A DNA stretch of 64,000 bases from Spirochaetales bacterium (GTDB lineage Bacteria > Spirochaetota > Leptospiria > Leptospirales > Leptonemataceae): assembly GCA_015075425.1 (NCBI GenBank), contig JABTUL010000001.1, forward strand, positions 1,364,001 through 1,428,000. Direction: 5' to 3'. Position numbers and translations under genes: made by a program. Below, in pieces: positions 1-7,749 of this stretch (position 1 is the first letter of the stretch; each line of letters starts with the position of its first letter). The notes below the pieces were generated by a model. The model was not told the origin of the DNA. It worked only from the letters and a program-made list of their open reading frames with translations, and made no database searches.

Positions 1-58
1 GCTCGGAGAGGTCCGCCGAAAAAAAGCAAAGGGTCTCCGTGCCCGTCATTTCAGACAT
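1..58 (-). CDS. N-terminal fragment of an unidentified protein (cut by window edge)
   Basis: An ATG at 58 on the minus strand opens a frame that stays open to the window edge (19 codons, beginning MSEMTGTETL). A second in-frame ATG lies at 49. It sits 38 bp downstream of the ATP-grasp gene and could be the next gene of the same operon. There is too little sequence to assign a function, and no convincing Shine-Dalgarno site is visible, so the call is weak. Confidence 0.35.
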   Translation of the reverse strand, partial: MSEMTGTETLCFFSADLSE

Positions 59-96
59 AGAGTAAACGTAATTTCTCCCATGCCTTGTGGCAACCA

Positions 97-1365
97 CTAA
101 CGGTCATAGGTGATCAGAATGCTGCTGGCAATTTCTTCAACAGCACTTTCCAGTTCGCTCAATTGCGATGCCGGTCCGGTCAGACCAAAGACGGCCAGAC
201 GGTCCAGATTGCCGGCTGTGGTTCTGGTTATGTCTCCCGGCGCTTTGAGTTCCCGGGCAAAAAGAAAGCCGGGGTGAGACTCAAGGCTTTCCGGCCAGCG
301 CAGGTAAAGCAGGCGGCCATCTTTTGGCAGGATGAAGCGAATGAGCACTGCCCTTTCCTCCGACAGTCCTTCCAGGTGAAAGTCAAGATTCCGGGTGAGC
401 AAAGCGATGATTTGCTGAAAGTAGTTTTTTCCACCGGCTGCCGGCACCAGGTAATCGGCTAAGAGTTCGCCACCAATTTCCGGGGCGCATTCGATCAGGT
501 AAAGTTTATCCTCGCGATCATTGGGCCCGCGGCCCAGAATGAATTCAGCCACCATAGGGCCCTGTTTCATCCCTGTTGCCGTGACTACAGCCTGCATGGT
601 TGTTTCGATGATTTCTCTGCGTTCTTTTCCAGTCTGGCTGGGAAAGCGATGCATAATCTCCGCATACAGGGGAGGATGATCCGACGTGATCTTGTCTGTG
701 GTGCAAACATGATGGTATATACCATTGCGGCAGTATCCCATTACGGTGATTTCCTGGCCGCGGATAAATTCCTCAACCAGCCATTGCTGCTTATCCGATG
801 CGTTTTGATCGATGAAGCGCAAAAGCTCTTTCTCTGACGTGAGGAGCGAGATTCCCTGTTTGGCATGACCGATGGCTGGGCGCACAAGCAATGGCAGGGC
901 AGCAACCCGCAGGCCCACCTTTTCATAGTAGTTGCGCCAGCTGTAACTGCGCGGGACGAGCACACCGGCTTGAGCCAGCCTTTCCTTTAGTTTCCGTTTA
1001 TTTTTGAATAATTTCAGTGTCTCAAGTCCAATGCCTGGCGTGCCAAAGCGCCGGGCAATGAGCGCACTCGACAGGTTGGCCCGGCCAAAGCTGCGACAGC
1101 CCACGCCAGAGATGCTTCCCGGCAGGAAACTTTCCTGGATGCGTTCCACGATGCGGCCCGGGCGTGTGATGCTGCATTGCAAGTGGATATCGGCATGTTC
1201 AAAACCCGGGGCTGAGAGGTTTTGATCCACAGCAATGACACTGTATCCCATCTCCCGCGCCGCTTTGATGACCGGGATCTGGTGCTGGCCTGCACCCAGG
1301 GAAATGAAGTAGCGGGGGGGCGTTTCTATGACTTCGGGTTCATCGGCTTTAAAGAAGGAGAACAT
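97..1365 (-). CDS. ATP-grasp family ligase/carboxylase-like protein
   Basis: A protein of about 422 residues with the layout of ATP-grasp enzymes (PurK, carbamoyl-phosphate-synthase-like and amino-acid ligases), which join a carboxylate to an amine or other nucleophile using ATP. The N-terminus has a Rossmann-like preATP-grasp segment (GAGQHQIPVIKAAREMGYSV). Next comes the ATP-grasp fold, with the lysine-rich lid start (KNKRKLKERLAQAGVLVP), LLVRPAIGHAKQGIS as the nucleotide loop, and VEEFIRGQEITV. The late segments MVAEFIL and LYLIECAPEIGGE carry the acidic metal-binding residues. The frame is open back to 1638, but residues upstream of MFSFFKADEPEV are antisense to the neighbouring gene and look non-coding, so I use ATG 1365. 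It lies 37 bp downstream of the decayed protease gene on the same strand. The substrate cannot be told. Confidence 0.75.
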   Translation of the reverse strand: MFSFFKADEPEVIETPPRYFISLGAGQHQIPVIKAAREMGYSVIAVDQNLSAPGFEHADIHLQCSITRPGRIVERIQESFLPGSISGVGCRSFGRANLSSALIARRFGTPGIGLETLKLFKNKRKLKERLAQAGVLVPRSYSWRNYYEKVGLRVAALPLLVRPAIGHAKQGISLLTSEKELLRFIDQNASDKQQWLVEEFIRGQEITVMGYCRNGIYHHVCTTDKITSDHPPLYAEIMHRFPSQTGKERREIIETTMQAVVTATGMKQGPMVAEFILGRGPNDREDKLYLIECAPEIGGELLADYLVPAAGGKNYFQQIIALLTRNLDFHLEGLSEERAVLIRFILPKDGRLLYLRWPESLESHPGFLFARELKAPGDITRTTAGNLDRLAVFGLTGPASQLSELESAVEEIASSILITYDR

Positions 1366-1402
1366 AATTCTCTTTCGGTCATTCCCTGGATTCCCTGAGC
1401 GG

Positions 1403-2241
1403 TTATTGTGGAAGGCGGATCCTGACAGATGTAATCCATTCATTCCATTGGGAAGTGTAGCCATCGTAATGGATGAAATGAAAAGGGCCGTCCTGCTTGA
1501 GAATGCGAGCGGGATAGTAGGTGCCATTCCAGAGAGCCTGGATCCTGGAACCAGCCGGATAGGATTGAAAGGAGATGGGGCGCACAAGATGGCTCGGGAT
1601 ACGCCTTTCCTCTTTCTGGCTGTAGTAATAGAATTCACAGACAGAATTCTGGCCGTCGTCGGTTAAGACCCGGACAGGGCGGGCGTTGCCGTTTTTCTGA
1701 TCCGGGGCCATGGCATAATGGCCCTTGAGATGGCCGGCGCGGCTGCGCGCCTGGCCAAACCGGGTACTCGGGCCAATGCCGTGGCTGAAGAAGCCGCTTT
1801 TCTGGTTTTCCCGGTGCAGCATGGCACTGGCTACTTCCGCCTGCATGTCTGCCAGAGAAATGGTGCCATCGCGGTCATCGTCACAAAGGGGATGACCGGC
1901 CAGACAATCGATCAGGGTCTGCGAAAACGTCCAGTTCTCCGTGGAAATGTTGGTCGCATCTGCGGAAGTGAGGACGATCACCTTTTTACCGACTCGGGCA
2001 AGCTCCCGGGCCACAGATTGCAGAGAGCCGGAAAAGCAAAAGTCCCCGGAGAGCATGATCGTCTGGCCTCTGAATCCCTTTAGAGTTCGCGATCTTTGCG
2101 GCCCTTTTTGCTGAAACTTTCCAGTCCTTTGTCCTGCCATTCCAGAACCCCAACCACAAGTGCGCTGGTTTTTTCTGGCTGCCAGTCCGCCCTGAGGAAG
2201 GCCAGGGGAAAAAGCGTCAAGAGCAGGAATCGGTTCAGCAT
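1403..2241 (-). pseudogene. Caspase-like (C13/C14-type) secreted protease with Tudor-like C-terminus, frameshifted and internally deleted
   Basis: The start lies in one frame: ATG 2241, a signal peptide MLNRFLLLTLFPLAFLRA, then SALVVGVLEWQDKG, which resembles the first strand of caspase-like proteases. That frame stops at 2080-2082. The gene resumes in another frame (open 1403-2299) with GFRGQTIMLSGDFCFSGSL, where DFCFSG matches the catalytic-cysteine strand. The roughly 100 residues expected in between, which carry the catalytic histidine, are missing. Downstream are DDDRDGTISLADM, which resembles a calcium-binding loop, and a Tudor/agenet-like segment (IQALWNGTYYPARIL, HYDGYTSQWNEWI). So there is both a deletion and a frame change. 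The protease identity comes from motif memory. The pseudogene call is strong, because the two halves fit one family but lie in different frames. Confidence 0.65.
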
Positions 2242-2300
2242 GGTCCCGGGAAAATGGGCCGGCGGGCCGGTAAAGGCATTTCTGTAAGGATTTTCGCATT

Positions 2301-3185
2301 ATGTCCGATAGCTTTACTATGCTAAGAGGAATCTACACCGCCGCCACCGGCATGGCTATGAATGAGCACCGCATGAGCGTCGTCGCCAACAACCTGGCCA
2401 ATGCTGATAAAACGGCCTTCAAGGCCGACGATGCCATCTACAAGGCTTTCCCGGATATGCTGATCCAGCGCACTCGCGAAGATGGGCAGGGGCATGTGCC
2501 TCTGGGGAGTTTTGATCTGGCGCCGATTGTTGGCCGCTTGGGCACCGGTGTAGAATTCAATGAAAGCTTTACACGCTTTGATCAGGGGGCGGTGAAATCG
2601 ACCGGCAACAAGTTTGATTTCATGCTGGACGATCGCAGTCATGAAAAAGAGCGGCCGGCCTTTTTCACTGTTCTCACCGATCGCGGCGAGCGGTTGACTC
2701 GCAGCGGTAACTTCACCCTGGATAAAGACGGGTTCATCGTTACGCCACAGGGCTTTCCAGTTCTTGGAGAATCAGGACCGATCCAGGTGGCTCGCCACAA
2801 CTTTCTATTGAAAGAAAACGGGGAGATCTGGATCAATCAGACTTTTGGTTCGGATCCGCAGGCCGGCGTCAATGAGCTGAACAATCGCTGGGAAAATGCC
2901 ACCATGCTGGACAAGTTGAAACTGCGTACCGTGGAGTTCCCTCGTGAGCTGAAAAAAGAAGGCGATAGTTTTTATGTCGATACACCTGAGTCAGGCCCCC
3001 TGCAAGCGATCGAGCCTGGCAAAGAACCGAACATCATGCAGGGATTTCTGGAAGCTTCCAATATCAATATCGTTACAGAAATGGTGAATATGATTGAGGT
3101 GCAGCGCCAGTATGAAGCCAATCAGAAAAGTGTTACCACGCACGATTCGTTGCTGGGTCGCTTGATCAATGAGCTGGCCAGATAA
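2301..3185 (+). CDS. flgF: Flagellar basal-body rod protein, FlgF-like (FlgF/FlgG family)
   Basis: A 294-residue axial flagellar protein of the rod/hook family; family members are exported by the flagellar type III apparatus and form the rod of the (in spirochaetes periplasmic) flagellum. The N-terminus carries the family signature ([20 protein letters not shown] then [17 protein letters not shown]). The C-terminus carries [20 protein letters not shown] and QRQYEANQK, the usual C-terminal coiled coil. The central insertion with [10 protein letters not shown] and [17 protein letters not shown] matches spirochaete FlgF as I remember it better than FlgG. ATG 2301 has a TAAGGA-type Shine-Dalgarno about 10 bases upstream. 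The alternative ATG 2319 has none. The last 20 bp overlap the tail end of the convergent transposase frame. No flgG follows, so mobile DNA may have cut the locus. Confidence 0.8.
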   Translation: MSDSFTMLRGIYTAATGMAMNEHRMSVVANNLANADKTAFKADDAIYKAFPDMLIQRTREDGQGHVPLGSFDLAPIVGRLGTGVEFNESFTRFDQGAVKSTGNKFDFMLDDRSHEKERPAFFTVLTDRGERLTRSGNFTLDKDGFIVTPQGFPVLGESGPIQVARHNFLLKENGEIWINQTFGSDPQAGVNELNNRWENATMLDKLKLRTVEFPRELKKEGDSFYVDTPESGPLQAIEPGKEPNIMQGFLEASNINIVTEMVNMIEVQRQYEANQKSVTTHDSLLGRLINELAR

Positions 3186-4704
3186 GGATCGGCTGAGCAG
3201 AATCCACACGCGTACCCACCCCACAGTCATTTCCGGGAGGTCGGCCGTTTTTGGTATCTGTGCCACTTTCGGCAGCTCTGGTATGTCGGGCACTTCCAGT
3301 TGCTCTGGCACTTTCGTTGGCTTTGCGCTCTCTGGTCGCGCATTTGTCTATACGTCCGCTGCTTCCAGTATTGCCTCTCTTTCCGTTCAGCCCGCTTTTT
3401 CTGTTTGATGCTGCCTGATTGCGCTTCCCCTGTTCCCCGTTGATTCTGTTTCCTGCGCTGCCCGTTCTTTCTTTCTCTATTGTTTTTTTCTGTTCTGCTT
3501 CTGGCAAAATCCGCACAGGAAATTGTGTACCGAGTTTTTCTTTGCTTTCCTGGGGATGTCTTTCGTCTTTCCCATGTTCTTTTTCTTTGCTCAGGGGGGC
3601 GCTCATTTCTCTGCTTTCTCTGGCGATGCTTTCCAGGCCGAAGTATTTAATATTCTTCCAGAAGCTCCATTCGTTCAGATAGAGTGGGGCATACTCCGGG
3701 CGTACATATCCATACGCGGAGAAGGCTCTTTTCATGGCGCCGCCGTTTCCTTCGGCGACCTGGGAATGCACTCCGTTCTTGCACCAGCGGTTGCGGGCCC
3801 ACCGGTTCCGCTTGTCTTTTGCCTGGGCCGAATGATTCACCATTCTGTGGTTTCTATACAGGCCTTTTAGCCATTTGTAGCCCTCATCCGTGAAAAGGGG
3901 AGAATCCGGGGTTAGATAGCCATCCAGGAGCGGTTTGAGGCGCTCGATTTTCTGGTCCGGTATGCAGTCTATCATCAGAGGACCTTTCTTCCACGAAAAT
4001 ACCTGAGTCAGTGTTCCAATTTGCTTTCCGCCGAGTTTCTCAGAGAGATAGATTGAGGCCGTGGCACCTCCATGCTTGTATCTCTTGCGGCCCTGATTCG
4101 CTCTTTGCGATGCGGAAAAGAGCACAACTGTATCCGCCTGGGGGATTGGCTTTTCTGCGGCTTTTTGTGGCAGCATAGATGAGTCAGGGTCCGGAAGTCT
4201 GTATTTGTTTTCGGGAAATCTCTGCCGGAGTTCCTCGCGCATGAGCTTCACGATGGCCGGCTTCTGTTGGCTGGCGAAAAGCTGAACCCGCTGTTTCAGC
4301 ATACGCGCAGAATTGTATGCGATGCCGAGTCGCCGCTGCAATTCGCGGCTTGTGATGACTCCGGGGTGGCGCACAAAGCTCTCTTCGACCGCGAAGCCGA
4401 ACATCCACTGCGGGAGCTTCAGGTGGTGCAGGGGAGTGCAGGACAGCCGAGAGCTCTGCTTCCCGCACAGATTGCACCGGATGATGTATGGCCGCGTCTT
4501 GATCCGTCCGGTCATCTTCTTCTGGCAGGTTTCGCACTGGCGCGGATAGAAGAGGTCCAGAATCGCCTCCGTCACCGCCTGAAAGTGGTCCACTTCCAGC
4601 CGCCGGACCGGACTTCCGTGGCTTTTGTGCGTATTCTGATGAGTTAATATGGTCTCTGGCTGGTACTTTGCGGGCTGCAGCGGGTTTAGGGCGGTTGCCA
4701 TCAT
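3166..4704 (-). CDS. IS1595/ISXO2-like DDE transposase with long disordered tail
   Basis: A 512-residue protein. Residues about 57-80 form a zinc ribbon (C57, C60, C77, C80). A helical segment (about 100-145) resembles the DNA-binding part of this family. The catalytic DDE set is visible as D191 (PQADTVVLF), D273 ([13 protein letters not shown]) and E318 ([17 protein letters not shown]), followed by the [12 protein letters not shown] segment seen in IS1595-type enzymes. Residues about 370-512 are highly charged, Gly/Arg/Lys/Glu-rich and of low complexity. That tail is unlike the usual family length (about 300-350) and may be read-through of the element end, because it runs into the 3' end of flgF. 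Its start lies inside the upstream zinc-ribbon gene, in another frame. No good Shine-Dalgarno is seen, which suggests coupling or frameshifting. I could not identify terminal inverted repeats. Confidence 0.7.
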   Translation of the reverse strand: MMATALNPLQPAKYQPETILTHQNTHKSHGSPVRRLEVDHFQAVTEAILDLFYPRQCETCQKKMTGRIKTRPYIIRCNLCGKQSSRLSCTPLHHLKLPQWMFGFAVEESFVRHPGVITSRELQRRLGIAYNSARMLKQRVQLFASQQKPAIVKLMREELRQRFPENKYRLPDPDSSMLPQKAAEKPIPQADTVVLFSASQRANQGRKRYKHGGATASIYLSEKLGGKQIGTLTQVFSWKKGPLMIDCIPDQKIERLKPLLDGYLTPDSPLFTDEGYKWLKGLYRNHRMVNHSAQAKDKRNRWARNRWCKNGVHSQVAEGNGGAMKRAFSAYGYVRPEYAPLYLNEWSFWKNIKYFGLESIARESREMSAPLSKEKEHGKDERHPQESKEKLGTQFPVRILPEAEQKKTIEKERTGSAGNRINGEQGKRNQAASNRKSGLNGKRGNTGSSGRIDKCATRERKANESARATGSARHTRAAESGTDTKNGRPPGNDCGVGTRVDSAQPILIWPAH

Positions 4705-5437
4705 GGTTGGGATTCAAAGAGGGCCTGCCTATAGAAGCAATCGAATTTTCTAACTGCCTTTTGAGATTGATCTGGGCTTGGAGTCGTACCACGCGGTCCA
4801 GTCCATGATCCTTCGTGACTCGCAGCAAGGAATCCAGGAAACCGCAGTTTATTGGCCGAACCTCAGAGTAAAGTGGTATCCATTGATTCTTTGAATTTTG
4901 GGCCGCGAGATTGTTCCTTCTTTGGCGACTGGGACGGAGCTGTATGGTCTTCTCATGCAAGGCTCGGATCAAGCGTAGCTCCTCCATTTCATCAGCACAG
5001 TACGCCGGGGCAAAGCACTCCATACTCTGAAAAGCTATAGCGCCGCCTTCGGCCTGCAAACGTAAGATTGCCTCCTGACATGAAAGGATGAACTGCTCAA
5101 TCCTCTTCCTAAGGAGACTAGCGGAATTCCTCTGGATGTGTAGGGTCGACGCTAGAAGACCTGGATCAAGGCCTTCGACTCCCATCGAGACTGCCATCTG
5201 TATGGCTTTGCCCAACTTGAAGGGGGGCAATTTTGCCGAGGCGAATTCTGTGTGCGAGATGCGCGAACTTATTCGATGGCAAATTGCGCAGCGGATGTCC
5301 CAAGGTCGCCCCGCCACGAGGCGGGACATTTTCTTGTTGCAGCAATGTTTGGGCCTCAAAAGGTCCAATGAAGAAAAGACAATCTGAGAATAGTGCTTCT
5401 CCAATAAGCAGATATCCGTGCAATCCTGGGCCATCAT
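4184..5437 (-). CDS. Zinc-ribbon/HTH-like protein paralogous to the transposase N-terminus; 3' part probably out of frame
   Basis: The open frame is 417 residues, but only the first roughly 245 look like protein. These include paired cysteines near 32-33 and 50-53 and a helical block (LLASTLHIQRNSASLLRKRI). That block parallels the transposase's ribbon and helices ([20 protein letters not shown]), so the two genes share a duplicated N-terminal module. There is no DDE domain. After about position 4715 the frame overlaps the transposase start by roughly 520 bp and its composition turns Pro/Ala/Arg-rich, as expected of a shadow frame. A lost stop or frameshift near the 3' end is likely. The start ATG overlaps the upstream stop as ATGA, giving tight coupling. 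A role in target or end recognition for the same element is inference. Confidence 0.5.
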   Translation of the reverse strand: MMAQDCTDICLLEKHYSQIVFSSLDLLRPKHCCNKKMSRLVAGRPWDIRCAICHRISSRISHTEFASAKLPPFKLGKAIQMAVSMGVEGLDPGLLASTLHIQRNSASLLRKRIEQFILSCQEAILRLQAEGGAIAFQSMECFAPAYCADEMEELRLIRALHEKTIQLRPSRQRRNNLAAQNSKNQWIPLYSEVRPINCGFLDSLLRVTKDHGLDRVVRLQAQINLKRQLENSIASIGRPSLNPNHDGNRPKPAAARKVPARDHINSSEYAQKPRKSGPAAGSGPLSGGDGGDSGPLLSAPVRNLPEEDDRTDQDAAIHHPVQSVREAELSAVLHSPAPPEAPAVDVRLRGRRELCAPPRSHHKPRIAAATRHRIQFCAYAETAGSAFRQPTEAGHREAHARGTPAEISRKQIQTSGP

Positions 5438-5688
5438 ATTTTGAGGAGTTCGGATCGGCCCGCTGGGAAGTCAGTTGTGGCCCGCAGATCGGCTGCATCT
5501 GTTTGGATTGGAACAAGATTCCGGTCTATCATTGCCTGGAGGACCCCTTCGTAGTATGCTCTTCGTGCCAACTCGAAATCGATTCGTGAATCCGGGTAGA
5601 ATTCCCCGAAGACTTTCTCTGCAGCTGACGTACATATTTCAAATAGCTCTGTTTCACGATTGATGAGAAAAGACAATGCGTCAGTCAT
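5434..5688 (-). CDS. Small protein of the TerL-like/transposase module, function unknown
   Basis: An 84-residue, mostly helical acidic protein (MTDALSFLINRETELFEICT at the start). It overlaps the upstream TerL-like gene and the downstream zinc-ribbon gene by four bases each (ATGA), so the three are surely translated together. I recognise no family. Its small size and position between a nuclease-like protein and a DNA-binding protein suggest an accessory subunit, which is inference only. Confidence 0.6.
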   Translation of the reverse strand: MTDALSFLINRETELFEICTSAAEKVFGEFYPDSRIDFELARRAYYEGVLQAMIDRNLVPIQTDAADLRATTDFPAGRSELLKI

Positions 5689-6410
5689 GCTGAGACTCCA
5701 TCAAGTGTGTTGAATCCGAAGCGAGCCATCAGATGACAGTCCATAAAATGCGCTGGTATTGTACGGCTCTTCTGGAAGCGCGGCGCCCGGGCGCCGGTCT
5801 GCACTCTGTAGCTGCTGTGATGCGCAACGAATTCCGGAAACTCCTGTTTCCTATAAAAACCTCTGGGAACCTTGAACAATCCGTGATCTATAGCGTTAAA
5901 GAAGTCGCGCACTAAGGACTCTGGATGGACCACTATTACAGAGCCACGCTCCTGGGTACCGGCGGACTTTAAATTTGGTGGGGATTTTCTCGGCGGCGCT
6001 GCGTTAAACCGAACTCGAAGGACAGTCATCTTTTGTCCGAACTCATGGGCGATTTGGAAGGAGCGGTCGACCCCGCATCCATTTGCATCCGTGACCAATA
6101 TGTCCGGGCTGACCTGCGCGATGAATTCTTGCAGGGGTTCGAGAAGCCAGCTGGAGGCAAAATCCGCATCGGCTTTGGGCCGGATGTGCGCCAGGCCGAG
6201 TAAAAACGTAATGCGAGGCTGAGACGGCGACCTCGCAATTGCGACGAGGTGCGTTTCCGTTTCTCCATGGTCCGCGCCGACCGCCACCTCCCATCCTTGG
6301 GGACGGTCGTCCTCAAAATCTGGTACGGCGCATCGTCCGAAGCCAAAGAGGTTAAGGATTGCAGGATATTGGGGTAGAAACTGCAACCGCTCCTCGATCA
6401 AGTTGCTCAA
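5685..6410 (-). CDS. RNase H-fold nuclease-like protein resembling the C-terminal domain of phage terminase large subunits
   Basis: A 241-residue protein. EVAVGADHGETETHLVAIA looks like the first strand of a TerL-type RNase H fold (D47). DILVTDANGCGVDRSFQIA supplies a second acidic residue (D108), and AHFMDCHLMARFGF a possible third (D224). No ATPase domain precedes it. The first codon of the counted frame is TTG 6408-6410. The frame is open upstream to a TGA at 6492-6494 without an ATG, and that upstream stretch (LKRNLSNLIEERLQF and before) also looks protein-like, so the true N-terminus may be longer. An ATG at 6495 in another frame gives a 16-codon lead, which could mean an old frameshift. 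It is the first gene of the minus-strand module driven from the region with the large palindrome. Assignment as a nuclease rests on fold motifs only. Confidence 0.5.
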   Translation of the reverse strand: MSNLIEERLQFLPQYPAILNLFGFGRCAVPDFEDDRPQGWEVAVGADHGETETHLVAIARSPSQPRITFLLGLAHIRPKADADFASSWLLEPLQEFIAQVSPDILVTDANGCGVDRSFQIAHEFGQKMTVLRVRFNAAPPRKSPPNLKSAGTQERGSVIVVHPESLVRDFFNAIDHGLFKVPRGFYRKQEFPEFVAHHSSYRVQTGARAPRFQKSRTIPAHFMDCHLMARFGFNTLDGVSA

Positions 6411-6544
6411 ATTACGCTTGAGCTCGGGTTCTATTTCGCGCCATTCACTGCCAGTCCCGTGCAGGAATTGCTCGGCTGCGTTTTGGTGGAGTCATGACGG
6501 GCCCCCAGAGATCCAAACAAATGGCGTTGGTTTTTGGTTGACAA

Positions 6545-6586
6545 AGATGATGTCTAATGAGATCATGATTCAATATGACATCATCT
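6545..6586. promoter_or_regulatory. Three-part palindromic operator between divergent genes
   Basis: Ten-base arms AGATGATGTC (6545-6554) and GACATCATCT (6577-6586) are perfect inverted repeats. A central perfect palindrome ATCATGAT (6562-6569) has exactly the same centre (6565.5). A TTGACA box lies just left, at 6538-6543. The site is between the minus-strand TerL-like gene and the plus-strand XRE gene. It is probably the binding site by which the XRE protein controls both directions. Confidence 0.7.
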
Positions 6587-6627
6587 TCGTGTCCTGTCAA
6601 GATTTTTTCCTTGGTGGCAGAAATCTT

Positions 6628-6987
6628 ATGAGAATCGATGGGGCCAAGTTAAGGCACTATAGAGAGGAGGCTGGTCTGACTCAGGGCAATGTCGGGGCTT
6701 CCGCAGGCCTGGCCAAGGAAACCATTAGCCGAATTGAACGCGGACGGATTGAGAACCTCAAGGCTGCCACTGTGCGCCGCATTGAGCAATCGCTCAGCCT
6801 TCCTCACGGAGCGCTGGCCCTGCCGCGCCTCGGGGCGATAATCACTCCGTCAGATCCGCGCGTCTTTCTAACCCTGGAGGCCCATGAACTCTCCGAAATT
6901 GCTGAGGTTCTTCCGCGATCCGATAGGCAGACGCTTTTAGACTTTGCCCGATTTCTACACGCCCGGCTGGAGAAGCCTGAAGGCTGA
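6628..6987 (+). CDS. XRE-family transcriptional regulator
   Basis: A 119-residue protein. Residues about 5-60 form a lambda-repressor-type helix-turn-helix (LRHYREEAGLTQGNVGASAG, then LAKETISRIERGRI). The C-terminal half (EIAEVLPRSDRQTLLDFARF) is helical and probably dimerises. The frame is open back to 6403, but the first 75 codons cover the operator and look non-coding. ATG 6628 starts the HTH domain and has a GGTGG-like ribosome site. It faces the four-gene TerL-like/transposase module across the palindrome at 6545-6586, so autoregulation and control of that module are likely. Confidence 0.8.
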   Translation: MRIDGAKLRHYREEAGLTQGNVGASAGLAKETISRIERGRIENLKAATVRRIEQSLSLPHGALALPRLGAIITPSDPRVFLTLEAHELSEIAEVLPRSDRQTLLDFARFLHARLEKPEG

Positions 6988-7213
6988 GTGGTATAGCCAG
7001 AACCCAGGGCCCTATTGGTCAACACCGCGTCTTTGCATAATCGGACAACCTCACGCTGCGATTGGCGTCTCGCCAGCGATAAGCCAGCAGCTCAAGATCG
7101 ACCGTCAGACCTGTTCCCCAATGGGCGCACGACCAGCCCTTCATCGCCGTGTTCATGGTTGGGGCAGCCAGTTATGCTTGGATTGCTCTGCGGTCCTCGA
7201 ATGTAGGAGGGCC

Positions 7214-7238
7214 AAAAAAAAACAGGCCCGTGGGCCTG
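7214..7238 (-). terminator. Rho-independent terminator for the DUF6573-like gene
   Basis: A seven-base stem CAGGCCC/GGGCCTG (7223-7229 with 7232-7238, two-base loop) is followed on the minus strand by a run of nine T (7214-7222 on the plus strand reads as A). It lies 25 bp after the stop of the minus-strand gene ending at 7263. Confidence 0.85.
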
Positions 7239-7262
7239 CCTGCTATATAGATTCCTCCCGCA

Positions 7263-7628
7263 TCAATCCTCATCGGCGAGCATGATCGTAATGACAGGCT
7301 CTGCCTCGTCACCTGGCCCACAAACTGCTTTCAGGGTATGCTTCTTTCTTCCGTGCGAACCGGCGATGATCACCTGAAAAATCCGCGTCGTCTCATCCAA
7401 CTCCTCAAAGCGAACCTTCGACATGTAAAAGATGTCATGCAGAATACCGAAAACGCTGGAAGTCCGCTCCTGGCTTTCGACGGCATCTTCAAGAAGGCCC
7501 CAGACCGCTTGCGTCAGGGCGACGGGATACTTGAAATGCTGTTTTGCAATCTCCGTCCCTGTCAAATCGATCAGAACTCCATCATCAATCGCCTGCTGGC
7601 GAGTATACATGTGTATTAAATCTTCCAT
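7263..7628 (-). CDS. DUF6573-like conserved small protein
   Basis: A 121-residue protein beginning MEDLIHMYTRQQAIDDGVLI. This opening is typical of DUF6573 proteins, which I remember as frequent passengers of plasmids and phages, with no known activity. The longer frame to 7727 is not used, because ATG 7628 has an AGGAG Shine-Dalgarno (rc of 7636-7640) eight bases upstream. The gene is monocistronic, with a clear terminator after its stop. Family assignment is from memory of the N-terminal motif. Confidence 0.7.
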   Translation of the reverse strand: MEDLIHMYTRQQAIDDGVLIDLTGTEIAKQHFKYPVALTQAVWGLLEDAVESQERTSSVFGILHDIFYMSKVRFEELDETTRIFQVIIAGSHGRKKHTLKAVCGPGDEAEPVITIMLADED

Positions 7629-7749
7629 TGCATTGCTCCTAATGAGCCAATTGCCGCAAGCGGAAGAAAGTGCGGATTTTGCGAGGACACGCCGGGAAAA
7701 ATAACCGGCGGAAAAGCCTGATCGCATGTCGACCTTGAGGCAGAAGTCG

